A DNA stretch of 64,000 nucleotides from Planctomycetaceae bacterium (GCA_002723275.1 PBNZ01000002.1:410884-474883), one strand, 5' to 3'; shown: positions 25,874 through 34,878, counted from the first letter of the stretch. Notes: generated by a model not told the origin, from the letters alone. Numbers and translations are program-made.

Positions 25874-28435
25874 TCAGTCGAGAATCGACAGTGTTTCAAC
25901 CCAAATGGGGCCCTGTCCCACCTCGTACTGCTTGATCTTTGTCAGGGTACCGGACTTTTCGATTCGATAGGCGCCGAGTCGCGCATCACCCTGCCCCGCC
26001 ACGTACAAAAACTTGCCGAGTTTATCGATCGTAAATGAGCGCGGAATGCGTTCACATGCTTGATGTCCCAGCATTTTCAACTCTCCCGTTTGCGGATCGA
26101 CAGCAAAGCCGACAATGCTGTCGGCTCCCGTTGCTGTTCCATGCGCGCTGACGTCGCGGTTCGACACGAATAGAAAACGAGCGTCTGGAGTCAAATGCAA
26201 ATCGGCGGTCGTGATGCGGCCATCGAAGTTGTTGGGCTGGGTTACGATATTCTGAATGGTCTCGAGCTTGCCCTTTTCGGTGTCCCACCGCCAAACACCG
26301 ACGCCGGGTTGTTCGCGCTCATTGCTCGTATAAGCAATCGACAGGTTGGGATGAAAGATCAAGTGCCGTGGTTGTCGCGCATCGCCCGCTGCTGTGGGTC
26401 CGCTGGCAAATGGCGGATCATGCGGTTCCACGGTCCCAACCTGTGCTGTGAACTGGTTGATGAAGACCTTGTTCGGGCCGGTTGCAGGGACCAGGAGCCA
26501 GTGGTTGTCAGGTGAAAACACCGTACTGTGTGCGTTTTTTTCAAGTGCCAACTCTTGGAGAGTGACGCCGCGGTAAATCGGATCAATCTTCCAAATCGAC
26601 GCCTTTCCCGGCCCGTAGTGGTTGCCCGCAAGGAACTCTCCGTTGTTGTCGGTCATTAGATATCCTGGCCGCAAATTAATCTTTGCTTTGTTGACGAGCT
26701 TTAGGTTGCCACCTGGTTCGAGTTCCAGCGTTGCAATAGCTGGCGATGTTTTTTCCGCTTCTGAAATCTTCGCCACGGCATACATCAGTTTTCGATTGGG
26801 AGCGAAGGTAAACGGGCCAGCGCCATCGAGCGGGACCTTTTGTAGCAGAGACAGTTCACCGTTGTTTGGATCGACCGCGAACACGGAGATATGATCACCT
26901 GAGGCCAGATACAATCGCTGTTCCGAGTCGCGCGGATCACCGTCTCGCGGTGTCGGATCCGGGTTAGGCATTTCTCTGAGCACGGCCGCCAAAAGTTCGC
27001 GTGCGCTACGACTTGCCTCGGTGTCGTCGCGGGCGAGGATGGGTTGCTGTTCCAGCTTGTCGTTCGGTATATCGTAAAGTTTGCCGTCGCCGTAAAGCTT
27101 GTGTCTCTTGTCACGAGCGAAGCGGATCTTGCGAAATTGGTCTTTGTCCCATCCCGGACGGGGGTCGTAGTGGCAAAAAACCCACGGGCGAATCTGACTC
27201 GAATCGCCAAACAACTGAGCGTAGAAGCTGAGACCGTCTAGTTCTGCCTCGTGGGAAACCGGTTGCCCTGCCGCTTCCATGCAGGTCGGTAGAAAATCGG
27301 TGGAGTCTACCAGGTTGTTGTTGAGACTGGGCTGGATCTGACCTGTCCAGCGGACGATCAGGGGGACATGCGTTCCCGCATCTGTCGTGCGTCCCTTGCC
27401 GCCGACGACCGGGCCATTGATTGTTTGCGAAGTGATCCTTCGGTGAGTTCCGTTGTCGCTGTAGAAGATGACAAGAGTATTTTCCGCCAGACCTAAATCA
27501 TCGACCTGTTTGACGACACGCCCAACGCACTTGTCCATGTACTCGACCATGTCCGGAAAATACCGAGTGTCCTCTGATGCATGCGCAGCCTGGTTCTGCC
27601 AATCCGTACTATCGGGCGTGGGTACGAACGGTCGGTGTGGCAGTGCCATCGCATAGTAGACAAAGAACGGTTTCTCATTGTCCTGTTTGCGTTGGATGAA
27701 GTCGTTGATGAACTCGACCCAGTGGTCTGGGCCATACTTGCCCTCGATTTCTTGGATCAGTTTTCCGTTTTCGTAGATCGTGGGATCTGCGAATCGTGAA
27801 CCCTTGTCTTCCGTGTGCCATGAATGGAAGAGACTGTATTCATCAAATCCCGCGTCCGTGACTTTCATCCCTTGGCCACGACGTAAATGGGATCCCGGAT
27901 AGCTTGGCGGGTCGTAACTTTGCAGCTGCCATTTGCCGGCGATGCAGGTGTTGTAGCCGGCATCCTGCATGAAGTGACCGATGGTTTTTGCACGAGGATC
28001 GAGTATTCCGAAATAACGCCAGTTGCGGTTGTTATACAAACCCGTCATCAGTTGGACGCGCGTGTTGGTGCACAACGGTTGCGCGTAAGCGTGATTAAAT
28101 CGGACTCCCTGGTTCGCTAGACGATCAATTGCGGGTGTGCGGTAGCTCGTGCCGCCGTAACAACCGATTCCTTCGACGCCAAGATCGTCGGCCATGATCA
28201 AGACGATGTTGGGAGGCTTAGCCTTTAAAGGCGACTCCACAGCGTGGAAACAATCGACAGGAATCTTGCTGTTCAGGAAAAGTTGGGACCCAGGCCGGTG
28301 ATATTTTTCTAGCTTCGTATCTGAATCAGGTTCGATCTCTTTGCGTCTGTCCTCAGGATTCAAAGAAGGATGGCCGGCATCGCCAGTAAAACAGGCGGTC
28401 GCCAGAAAGAAGAAGAAGAGTGCTGTAAGTTTCAT
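25874..28435 (-). CDS. Sulfatase fused to a lactonase-type beta-propeller
   Basis: 853 residues in one uninterrupted frame. The N-terminus is a signal peptide, possibly a lipoprotein signal (ATAC at 12-15). Residues about 73-480 are a type I sulfatase: PNIVLIMADDLG (metal Asp pair 83/84), LCTNTRVQLMTG with C122 as the formylglycine position, HRPFVPTP and FYSDNGTHRR. The FGly motif normally reads C-x-P/A-x-R; here the third residue is Asn. From about residue 500 to 845 the sequence changes to a 6-phosphogluconolactonase/lactonase-like propeller (RLYLASGDHISVFAVDPNNG, TADLHLTPDARFLFVSNRD, RSFTIDKLGKFLYVAGQGD). The joined modules suggest removal of sulfate from a polysaccharide plus a second sugar-related function. 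No sulfatase maturase is in the window. Confidence 0.87.
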   Translation of the reverse strand: MKLTALFFFFLATACFTGDAGHPSLNPEDRRKEIEPDSDTKLEKYHRPGSQLFLNSKIPVDCFHAVESPLKAKPPNIVLIMADDLGVEGIGCYGGTSYRTPAIDRLANQGVRFNHAYAQPLCTNTRVQLMTGLYNNRNWRYFGILDPRAKTIGHFMQDAGYNTCIAGKWQLQSYDPPSYPGSHLRRGQGMKVTDAGFDEYSLFHSWHTEDKGSRFADPTIYENGKLIQEIEGKYGPDHWVEFINDFIQRKQDNEKPFFVYYAMALPHRPFVPTPDSTDWQNQAAHASEDTRYFPDMVEYMDKCVGRVVKQVDDLGLAENTLVIFYSDNGTHRRITSQTINGPVVGGKGRTTDAGTHVPLIVRWTGQIQPSLNNNLVDSTDFLPTCMEAAGQPVSHEAELDGLSFYAQLFGDSSQIRPWVFCHYDPRPGWDKDQFRKIRFARDKRHKLYGDGKLYDIPNDKLEQQPILARDDTEASRSARELLAAVLREMPNPDPTPRDGDPRDSEQRLYLASGDHISVFAVDPNNGELSLLQKVPLDGAGPFTFAPNRKLMYAVAKISEAEKTSPAIATLELEPGGNLKLVNKAKINLRPGYLMTDNNGEFLAGNHYGPGKASIWKIDPIYRGVTLQELALEKNAHSTVFSPDNHWLLVPATGPNKVFINQFTAQVGTVEPHDPPFASGPTAAGDARQPRHLIFHPNLSIAYTSNEREQPGVGVWRWDTEKGKLETIQNIVTQPNNFDGRITTADLHLTPDARFLFVSNRDVSAHGTATGADSIVGFAVDPQTGELKMLGHQACERIPRSFTIDKLGKFLYVAGQGDARLGAYRIEKSGTLTKIKQYEVGQGPIWVETLSILD

Positions 28436-28546
28436 GATCCGTTTTCCCCGAGGAATGGGTGTGAGATCATATCTTACACGATGAATTCTTCGTGTTCTTT
28501 AGGTAAGGAACGCCTGTCAATAAATTATGTATCGTGCGGATGCTAC

Positions 28547-28834
28547 TCACTCGCGATAAAGATCGTCGAGTTTGTAAGATTGGCCGCTAATCACACCGCC
28601 TTCCTATCCAATGGCGAAAAGTGTTTTGATCTTTGTCAAATCGACACCGCTCTTCTTGACATCGTTCAAATCGATATGGCAGCGGTGTCAATCTCCGTCA
28701 GGTTGAAAGCCAAGTGAGGCGAGAGGTGCTTCGTAGGATTGTCCATTATTGCTGCTGATGATGACGCGAAAATCTTCCCAATGGGCCGCGTCTGTTGATT
28801 TGATGGCAACTCCCATCTTTTCAAAATTTGTCAT
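28547..28834 (-). pseudogene. Decayed carbohydrate-binding-like domain with two in-frame stops
   Basis: Reading the minus strand from an ATG at 28834, one frame stays protein-like for 95 codons but is broken by TGA (28688-28690) and TAG (28604-28606), with a final TGA at 28547. The pieces are NFEKMGVAIKSTDAAHWEDF, QSYEAPLASLGFQPDGD, stop, HRCHIDLNDVKKSGVDLTKI, KTLFAIG, stop, EGGVISGQSYKLDDLYRE. Both internal stops fall where Trp (TGG) would suit the family pattern. The layout (isolated G-D-W-H, SGVDLTKIKTLF, YKLDDLY end) resembles the C-terminal jelly-roll domain of exported glucanase-like proteins. The rest of the gene is gone; a further TAG lies immediately upstream. Confidence 0.6.
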
Positions 28835-28953
28835 CTATCCTGTTAGCAAGCCGGTCAACGAGTGCAAAAAACAGCAGTCTTTCCTCCCCGGTGCGGCTCC
28901 GCAGGGAGCTGTTGACATCTTTTTATATTTCCGCGGGTCCCTACAATTCGGGG

Positions 28954-29772
28954 ATGCTTCAACTTTGTTGTACGGTTCGAAACTGCAGCCATCCGCTCGT
29001 TCATACTGAAGGTCGACTTGCGTGTGACGCAGGTCATCACTTTGATCCGGCGAAAGAAGGCTATTGGAATCTGACTCAACCGCAGGATAAAAAGTCGGCC
29101 AATCCGGGTGACAATCGAGACGCTGTGCTTGCCAGGCATCGCTGGCTTGGGCGCGGGCATGCTGCCGGTTTAGTTACGGTGCTCAAGTTATGGATTCCGG
29201 ATTCGACTCCTCAGATGCGGATACTGGATCTTGGTTGTGGTGATGGTTCTTTCGGTCCCTGGATGTTTCCTGGTCATGCAACCAGCTACTGCGGCATCGA
29301 TCTTTCCAAACCGGCTATGAAACTCGCTGCGAGAAACTGGCCTGAAGCCACTTGGATTCTTGCAAATGCTGATCGCGGTCTGCCTGTGATGGATTCCAGT
29401 GTGGACTGTGTTGTGTCCTTGTTTGGTCGAAGACCGGTAGCTGAAATCAAACGTGTTCTCAGTGAACCTGGTCGGTGTATCGTCGCGGTACCTGCCGAAG
29501 ACGATTTGATCGAGCTTCGGGAAGCGGTCCAGAAAGAAGGAACGCATCGGAACCGAGTTGACGCGATTATCCAGGAGATGGACACCAACGGGTTGGTGTG
29601 TGCCGAGCAAAAGCAATGGCGAACTCAAGTTGAAATCGGTGCCGACGAGATCGAAGATGCATTTGCGATGACCTATCGGGCGCGGCGATGGTCCGAACAA
29701 AAACGGATTCCCTCGATCAACACAGCGAAGGTGACTTTGGCTGCCGACTTGATGCTATTTCACCACAAGTAA
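28954..29772 (+). CDS. RlmA-like 23S rRNA (guanine-N1) methyltransferase
   Basis: 272 residues from the ATG at 28954. The N-terminus matches RlmA proteins: a zinc ribbon (C6, C11, C24, H28), GHHFDPAKEGYWNL, then NPGDNRDAVLARHRWLGRGH, which is close to the RlmA linker. The first Cys pair is spaced C-x4-C rather than the usual C-x2-C. The Rossmann methyltransferase core follows with ILDLGCGDGSFG (SAM motif I) and YCGIDLSKPAMKLAA. RlmA enzymes methylate N1 of G745 or G748 in 23S rRNA, using the zinc ribbon for RNA recognition. Upstream in-frame codons lack RlmA similarity, so I did not use the longer frame. It is a housekeeping-type gene set among surface genes. Confidence 0.85.
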   Translation: MLQLCCTVRNCSHPLVHTEGRLACDAGHHFDPAKEGYWNLTQPQDKKSANPGDNRDAVLARHRWLGRGHAAGLVTVLKLWIPDSTPQMRILDLGCGDGSFGPWMFPGHATSYCGIDLSKPAMKLAARNWPEATWILANADRGLPVMDSSVDCVVSLFGRRPVAEIKRVLSEPGRCIVAVPAEDDLIELREAVQKEGTHRNRVDAIIQEMDTNGLVCAEQKQWRTQVEIGADEIEDAFAMTYRARRWSEQKRIPSINTAKVTLAADLMLFHHK

Positions 29773-29922
29773 TCCGCACGGCTTTCTGTGCAGTTCCGTT
29801 AGAGCTGGTACTCCGATACCTCGGACCCGCGGACTTCTGGGTGTCTGAGATTTCGCAAACTGTTAAAAGTCTGTTAGATTGCAAAGCTGTTCATAGGTCA
29901 TTCATTCAATGAGGATACAGCC

Positions 29923-32061
29923 GTGTTGCGGATGCTTTTCTCGGCTTGGGTTACAGGACTTTTCTCGATCGTTATGGTCATCACTTCGACGACGCAGGCC
30001 GTCGAAGAGGTGACGATCTACCGAGACGTTTGGGGTGTGCCCAATATTTACGGTGGTTCCGAGGAAGCAGTCTGTTACGCATTGGGATATGCCCAGGCTG
30101 AAGATCGGCCTGAACAGATTTTCAACAACTATCGAAGAGCCGTCGGCCGTCTTGCCAAAATCGAGGGTGATAGCGCGTTGGAATTCGATTTCTACGCCAA
30201 GGTGTTTCGGTTTGAAGAAGTATGTAAGGCGAATTGGGATCAGGTTTCGCCTAAAGTGCGATCCTGCATGACTGCTTTCCAACAAGGCGTGCGTCGCTAC
30301 TTTAAAGATCATCCTGACAAGGTGCCGGATAGCCATCTCGAAATCGAACCTTGGATGTGTGTCGCTCTCGGACGTGCGGTGATTTGGGGATGGCCCTTAG
30401 GGCAGGCAGGCCAGGATCTTGTCGCAGGTGGACTCGACCCACCGAAACTGGAATACCGCGGCTCCAATCAGATGGTACTTGCGCCGTCGAGGACAAAAGA
30501 CGAAGTTGCCATCGCGGTGATCGATCCGCATCTCGACTTCTATGGCATGATGCGATTTTATGAGGCGAGAATGTATGGCGGAGAGATTGCGGTCGCAGGT
30601 GTGACGGTGACGGGACTTCCTTTCATTTCACTTGCTCTTGGACACAACGCATACGTGTCTATTTCTATGACAACCGGAGGTCCCGATACCTCTGACATCT
30701 TCAAGGAAACTCTGCACCCCGAAAACGATGAACTCTATCTCTACGAGGGAGAGTGGCGCGAGGGAGAACGCCGTCGGATTGAGGTGGATGTGAAGAATGA
30801 AGACGGCACGTTCGGAAAGTTTACCCGCGACATCCTTTACACGCACCACGGCCCAGTCATTGCTGAGAAGGATGGATTTGGATACGCCGCGGCACTGCCT
30901 TACACCGACGAAGTTGGCTTGCCCGATCAGATGTATCGCATCTTCACCGCGAAGAATCTCGATGAGGTAAAAGAAGCGTTGGCGATGGCGCGACTCATGC
31001 CGCAGAACGTGATGGTAACGACCGTCGATGGAGACATTTATTACCAGCGAACGGGACGAGTGCCGATCCGACCCGAAGGCTTCAACTATGATCGTCCGGT
31101 TGATGGTCATCTGGCGGCGACGGAATGGAAGGGCATTCATCCGACCGCTGATCTTGTTCAGATCGAAAATCCCTCAGGCGGTTGGATGCAAAATTGCAAT
31201 GTCTCGCCTCGCGTGATGTTTCCAGACAGTCCGCTCACCGAGGATAAGTACAAGGGTTACATCTATGTTGAGCCGAAAGTGAATGGATTGAAGTACGGTC
31301 TCCATCAACGAGCCAAGATGACTTTCGAACAGCTCGATAAACTCGAGAAGGCGTCGACAGAAGATGTCTTTGAAATAGCGCTTTCACCTCAGGTGTACGG
31401 TGTTGAACCGTGGCAAGCAAAGCTGCGCAACGCATGGGAGAGGGCGGATGATGAAATCAAGTCAGACCCGGAGTTGGCGAAGTTTGTTGACCAGATACTG
31501 AATTGGGACGGACGCGCCGAAAAGGACTCCACCGGGATTATTCCCTATCGTTTTTGGAAGGATCAGCAAGGTGCGTTTGGCCGTGAGGTGGGTAACCGAT
31601 TGGGCAGTCCTCCCGGACTGTTCTTGACCAATGGTGCTGCGATCAAGATGGCTCAGGATGGTTGCCAGGCGATGATCGAGGAGCATGGTCGTGTCGACGT
31701 GGAATATGGACAGGTCTACCGTTGTGGCCGCAAGGGAGGCCAGCGAACTGCACCTGCGGAGGGGGGTAGTGTTGACGGTGTTGCCACTCCCAGGGCGTTA
31801 TCGTTCGGAGAAGATCTTGAAGGCGGGCAGCAGTTGATGACCGGCGGGCAGTGCGCGTTTCAAATTGCGGTGATGTCTCAGCCTCCTCAGTCTTGGACGG
31901 TGTCACCTCTGGGGCAATCCGACGATCCCACTTCGCCGCATTTCGATGATCAGGCGATTGAGTTGGTAAGCAATCGAAAGTTAAAGAGCACCTACTTCCA
32001 GGATCGCGCGGCGTTGATGAAGGAGCTTGAGTCGACGACAAAGCTAGTCTATCCCGAGTAG
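29923..32061 (+). CDS. Penicillin acylase-family Ntn hydrolase, secreted
   Basis: 712 residues from a GTG at 29923 with GAGGA seven bases upstream. A signal peptide covers about residues 1-26. The alpha-chain region includes VPNIYGGSEEAVCYALGYAQAEDR, typical of penicillin acylase/N-acyl-homoserine lactone acylases (given here only as a pattern). The autocatalytic site is YRGSNQMVLAPSRT: Ser181 follows Gly and precedes Asn, as in the family nucleophile, and IDPHLDFYG fits the conserved DPH block. Precursors are processed into two chains in the periplasm. Substrate cannot be read from sequence; acyl-homoserine lactones, aculeacin-like lipopeptides or other N-acyl compounds are possible. It is preceded and followed by unrelated genes. 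Confidence 0.86.
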   Translation: MLRMLFSAWVTGLFSIVMVITSTTQAVEEVTIYRDVWGVPNIYGGSEEAVCYALGYAQAEDRPEQIFNNYRRAVGRLAKIEGDSALEFDFYAKVFRFEEVCKANWDQVSPKVRSCMTAFQQGVRRYFKDHPDKVPDSHLEIEPWMCVALGRAVIWGWPLGQAGQDLVAGGLDPPKLEYRGSNQMVLAPSRTKDEVAIAVIDPHLDFYGMMRFYEARMYGGEIAVAGVTVTGLPFISLALGHNAYVSISMTTGGPDTSDIFKETLHPENDELYLYEGEWREGERRRIEVDVKNEDGTFGKFTRDILYTHHGPVIAEKDGFGYAAALPYTDEVGLPDQMYRIFTAKNLDEVKEALAMARLMPQNVMVTTVDGDIYYQRTGRVPIRPEGFNYDRPVDGHLAATEWKGIHPTADLVQIENPSGGWMQNCNVSPRVMFPDSPLTEDKYKGYIYVEPKVNGLKYGLHQRAKMTFEQLDKLEKASTEDVFEIALSPQVYGVEPWQAKLRNAWERADDEIKSDPELAKFVDQILNWDGRAEKDSTGIIPYRFWKDQQGAFGREVGNRLGSPPGLFLTNGAAIKMAQDGCQAMIEEHGRVDVEYGQVYRCGRKGGQRTAPAEGGSVDGVATPRALSFGEDLEGGQQLMTGGQCAFQIAVMSQPPQSWTVSPLGQSDDPTSPHFDDQAIELVSNRKLKSTYFQDRAALMKELESTTKLVYPE

Positions 32062-32095
32062 GCTTGATCACGCGCAGATGCCATTTCCAACTGCA

Positions 32096-33139
32096 TCAGC
32101 GGGTCGGCTCGGAGAAGCGGTTGATCTTTAGTCGAGCGACGGAAGTGTGAGTCGTGAAGTACAGGAACGTCTCGACTGGATGGAAGCATAGATTTGTTGT
32201 CGGATGATCCAAGCGGATGTGAGCAAGTCTCTCGCCTTCTTCAGAAACCAGGTGAATCCCGCCAGGCCCTGTAATGAAGACGATCCCACTCGAATGGACC
32301 TTCATGCCGTCAACAACACCTTTGTCCTGTTCACGAAAGGGGCCGTCGAAGAAAAGCTTCCCTGCGTAAGTCTCGGTGGAAAATTGCATGACATGTGGAG
32401 CTTCACCTTCGGCATTTCCGACATAGAGACGTTTGCCGTCCCGTGACAATGTAATCCCATTCGGTCGATTCATCTCTTTGGTCACGAGTGAAATCTTTTG
32501 AGATCCACGGTGGTAATGATAAACGCCCTGAAACGGTAACTCTTTATGACGTGTATCGAATACGACCTTGCCCTTTTCAAAGTCACTGTTTTCCAGGTCG
32601 AGATATCCGCCAGGTGGATCCGTAAAGAAAATGTCACCGTTCTTTGCAATGGTAAGGTCATTCGGGCTATTGAATCGTTTGCCCTGGAAGTGCGACGCGA
32701 GTGTGGCGAATTCAGATTTTCCGCCATCTGATTTGATCAACTTTGCAATCCGACGATCGCCGTGTTGGCACAACACCAACGATTGATCTTGATCGAACGC
32801 GAGCCCGTTTGCTCCGATGACACCATTCTTCAAGGACGGCGCAAACCCGGTTTGCCCACTTGGATTCAGGTAGACGGAAACTCCATCTTGCTTTGTCCAC
32901 TTGTAGACGGAATTTGCCGGGATGTCGACAAAGAACAGGCAGTCTTCGGCCTTGTTCCAAACAGGTCCCTCGGCCAGTCGATATCCGGTGGATAAGGTTT
33001 CAACTTTGAGTGTCGCAGGGAAGAGGGGTTTCGCGGTGGGTGAGAAGATTTCGACCGAGACCGTTTCCTCGCCGGAGGCGACACATGCGAGACAGAATCC
33101 GAACACTGGGAACAACAGGCAATGAACCATTGATTTCAT
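32096..33139 (-). CDS. Secreted SMP-30/gluconolactonase-family protein
   Basis: 347 residues from the ATG at 33139, with GGAG eight bases upstream; the frame is open six codons further. A signal peptide covers residues 1 to about 22. The propeller shows the SMP-30 metal ligands in context: LAEGPVWNKAEDCLF (Glu), GANGLAFDQDQ, NSPNDLTIAKNGDIFFTD (Asn), RPNGITLSRDGKRLYV and VDGMKVHSSG (Asp). Members hydrolyse sugar lactones, usually gluconolactone, with a bound Ca or Zn ion. It converges on the penicillin acylase gene (34 bp gap). Together with the sulfatase-lactonase and sugar dehydrogenase, it fits oxidation of sugars to lactones and their opening outside the cytoplasm. Confidence 0.88.
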   Translation of the reverse strand: MKSMVHCLLFPVFGFCLACVASGEETVSVEIFSPTAKPLFPATLKVETLSTGYRLAEGPVWNKAEDCLFFVDIPANSVYKWTKQDGVSVYLNPSGQTGFAPSLKNGVIGANGLAFDQDQSLVLCQHGDRRIAKLIKSDGGKSEFATLASHFQGKRFNSPNDLTIAKNGDIFFTDPPGGYLDLENSDFEKGKVVFDTRHKELPFQGVYHYHRGSQKISLVTKEMNRPNGITLSRDGKRLYVGNAEGEAPHVMQFSTETYAGKLFFDGPFREQDKGVVDGMKVHSSGIVFITGPGGIHLVSEEGERLAHIRLDHPTTNLCFHPVETFLYFTTHTSVARLKINRFSEPTR

Positions 33140-33443
33140 GAGTGTCTCCATCGTCACGGCAGTGCCGCAGTTGTGTTATGTGCGGTGTTAAATCAAACCT
33201 TACCAGAATTAGTTACTCGAATTGCTTCCATAGAGACTGTTACGGTTGGCCCGCGATCCTTGGTTATCGCAAGGTGCTTCAGGAGTCCAGGACCTGGCAT
33301 TTCGACGTCTCTATTCACGTCTTTGCCTTTGGGGCTCGCTACAGATGGCTGTTCTCTTGGCGATTTTTTGGCTATCGGTCTTCAAGCCATGGAACCGGAT
33401 TCGAAAATCGCTCGCTTCAAAATGGAATAACATCTGAATAGGA
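33140..33443. other. Intergenic gap, about 300 bp
   Basis: The region should contain the promoter of the leftward lactonase gene. No convincing open frame was seen. It ends at the strong hairpin that closes the neighbouring PEP-CTERM gene. Confidence 0.35.
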
Positions 33444-33481
33444 AACAGCCCCTCCATGAAAATGGAAGGGCTGTTGTTTTT
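33444..33481. terminator. Strong stem-loop downstream of the LamG-like PEP-CTERM gene
   Basis: A 14-bp stem (33444-33457 with 33462-33475, one mismatch) closes a GAAA loop. On the plus strand it is followed by GTTTTT; on the minus strand by TTTCCTATT. It lies 17 bp beyond the stop of the leftward PEP-CTERM gene and probably terminates that transcript, and could act in both directions. Confidence 0.75.
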
Positions 33482-33497
33482 ACGATGTAAATTGACG

Positions 33498-34289
33498 CTA
33501 CTTGGATCGTTTTCGTAAGCCTAAGAAGGCCAGGCTTCCGAGCATCAAAAGACCGATCGAGTTTGGTTCTGGAATCAGGCTTCCCGGGCCACCGAGTGCG
33601 GAAACTTCTTCAGCACTCAGAGCACTGCTGAACAGTGCAAGATTGGAGACAGCAAGCGTTTCTTCTTCGCCGCCACCATTATCGCTAAAGGGATTGAAGG
33701 TGCCGAGCAGGCTCCAGCGACCATCGATATCCGCATTAGGCGATCCGCCTAATTCACTGTCGGTGTGAGCATGGTTGAGAGCACCATCAATGTAGGTGGT
33801 CATCGAAGTATCCGAAGCCATATCGAATACGAGTGCAATGCGATGCCAGCTACCGTTAGCACCGGTACCGTAGTAATCGCCATCAATGCCTAATCCGCCG
33901 GACGGATTCGTGAAGACTTCGCCATCGCCCGAGAACGCGCCACTGTCGATATCGACGAGAGCATTCCAGGAAGAGCCAGGAGCATTCATGTCCATAACGA
34001 GTGTATAAGCGTTGGTGTTTGAACCGCCACCGTTGGCGCCGATCGGGTTGGTCGCCGTGAAGTAATCGCCGGTGCTGAGCTGAGCTGCGCCAGCGTCCGC
34101 GCCGCCGCTTCCCGCGGCTGCAGCTGCCGTTCCCGTCAAAGCCAAGTCGCTGCCGACGCTTGCCGCCAGTAGGTTACCGCTGTCTTCGAATTCCCAAAGG
34201 CCGACCAGGTCAGCATTCGCAGCTTCGGTGGATACGAAAATCGCCGCGCAGATCCATGTCAAGCAGATCCATGTGGACTTCAGTCTCAT
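33498..34289 (-). CDS. LamG-like PEP-CTERM surface protein
   Basis: 263 residues from the ATG at 34289, with GGGGAG nine bases upstream. The longer open frame adds 25 codons but no second signal. A signal peptide covers residues 1 to about 26 (cleavage near ANA). LVGLWEFEDSGNL begins a concanavalin/LamG-like domain, continued by YTLVMDMNAPGSSWNAL, WHRIALVFDMASD and TTYIDGALNHAH, the usual LamG strand pattern. LSAEEVSALG near the end matches the terminal helix of this family. The C-terminus IPEPNSIGLLMLGSLAFLG with RKRSK is a PEP-CTERM sorting tail. Likely a surface carbohydrate-binding or display protein. Confidence 0.86.
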   Translation of the reverse strand: MRLKSTWICLTWICAAIFVSTEAANADLVGLWEFEDSGNLLAASVGSDLALTGTAAAAAGSGGADAGAAQLSTGDYFTATNPIGANGGGSNTNAYTLVMDMNAPGSSWNALVDIDSGAFSGDGEVFTNPSGGLGIDGDYYGTGANGSWHRIALVFDMASDTSMTTYIDGALNHAHTDSELGGSPNADIDGRWSLLGTFNPFSDNGGGEEETLAVSNLALFSSALSAEEVSALGGPGSLIPEPNSIGLLMLGSLAFLGLRKRSK

Positions 34290-34878
34290 GATGATTCTCC
34301 CCACAACGCAAATACATCTAAAGGTGAATGACAAATCGAAAATACGTATTTGACCGTTGGCCAATAAAAAAAACCCACGTCACGTAACCAAGACGAGAAC
34401 CGTCAGTGGAAACGTGAATGTGGGTTTGTCGTTAGCGTCCCTTTGCAGGTATCTAGTTGTATTTAAATCATTAACAAAACGTGGCGGCGGATTGCCAACC
34501 AAACGATGTTTTCAAGGACAAAGCGGTCGTCGTAACTGACATCAACACCTTTCAATCGAAAGGAATCGATGACACACGTCGAACCAAGCGTGAGACCACG
34601 AAGGTCTTACGGCCCAATGCTAACCGTGCCCAACACGATCGAAAAGCAAGAAAAGAAAATTTGAACAGAATATTCATCGCTTTCTGAATCGAAGCGCTAA
34701 GTTTCCTTGACGACCTAGGATCGATCCGACGATCAGTTCGCCATTGGGTCTTCATGAACAGCGAAAAAGTCAAATCGAGTGATCCATCATCGATGGGAGC
34801 TTCGACGCGTGGTCTTCGATCGCCGATGAACTGTGACACCCGGTTTGTAGGCGAGAGCACATCCGCAATCGTTCAGAG
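34290..34878. other. Gap of 589 bp holding a terminator and no clear gene
   Basis: Between the PEP-CTERM start and the M81 stop. A rho-independent terminator lies near its left end (34363-34427). The 450 bp between the M81 stop and that terminator hold a 102-codon minus-strand frame (34552-34860), rich in Arg and Ser and without family resemblance, which I do not accept as a gene. A small untranslated RNA ending at the terminator is possible. Confidence 0.35.
34363..34427 (-). terminator. Leftward rho-independent terminator
   Basis: Read leftward, the arm at 34412-34427 pairs with 34371-34385 (about 14 bp, one bulge), with a 26-base loop, and the left arm runs into a T-rich tail (TTTTTTTTATT) at 34363-34373. 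Sense and tail point to the minus strand. It lies 450 bp past the M81 gene stop and about 80 bp before the PEP-CTERM start. Confidence 0.65.

Noticed and set aside
30628..31140. 170-codon minus-strand frame inside the penicillin acylase gene
   Set aside because: Antisense shadow of a well-supported gene; no ribosome binding site or motif.
34552..34860. 102-codon minus-strand frame between the M81 gene and the terminator
   Set aside because: Arg/Ser-rich, no ribosome binding site seen and no recognisable motif. The region may instead be untranslated.
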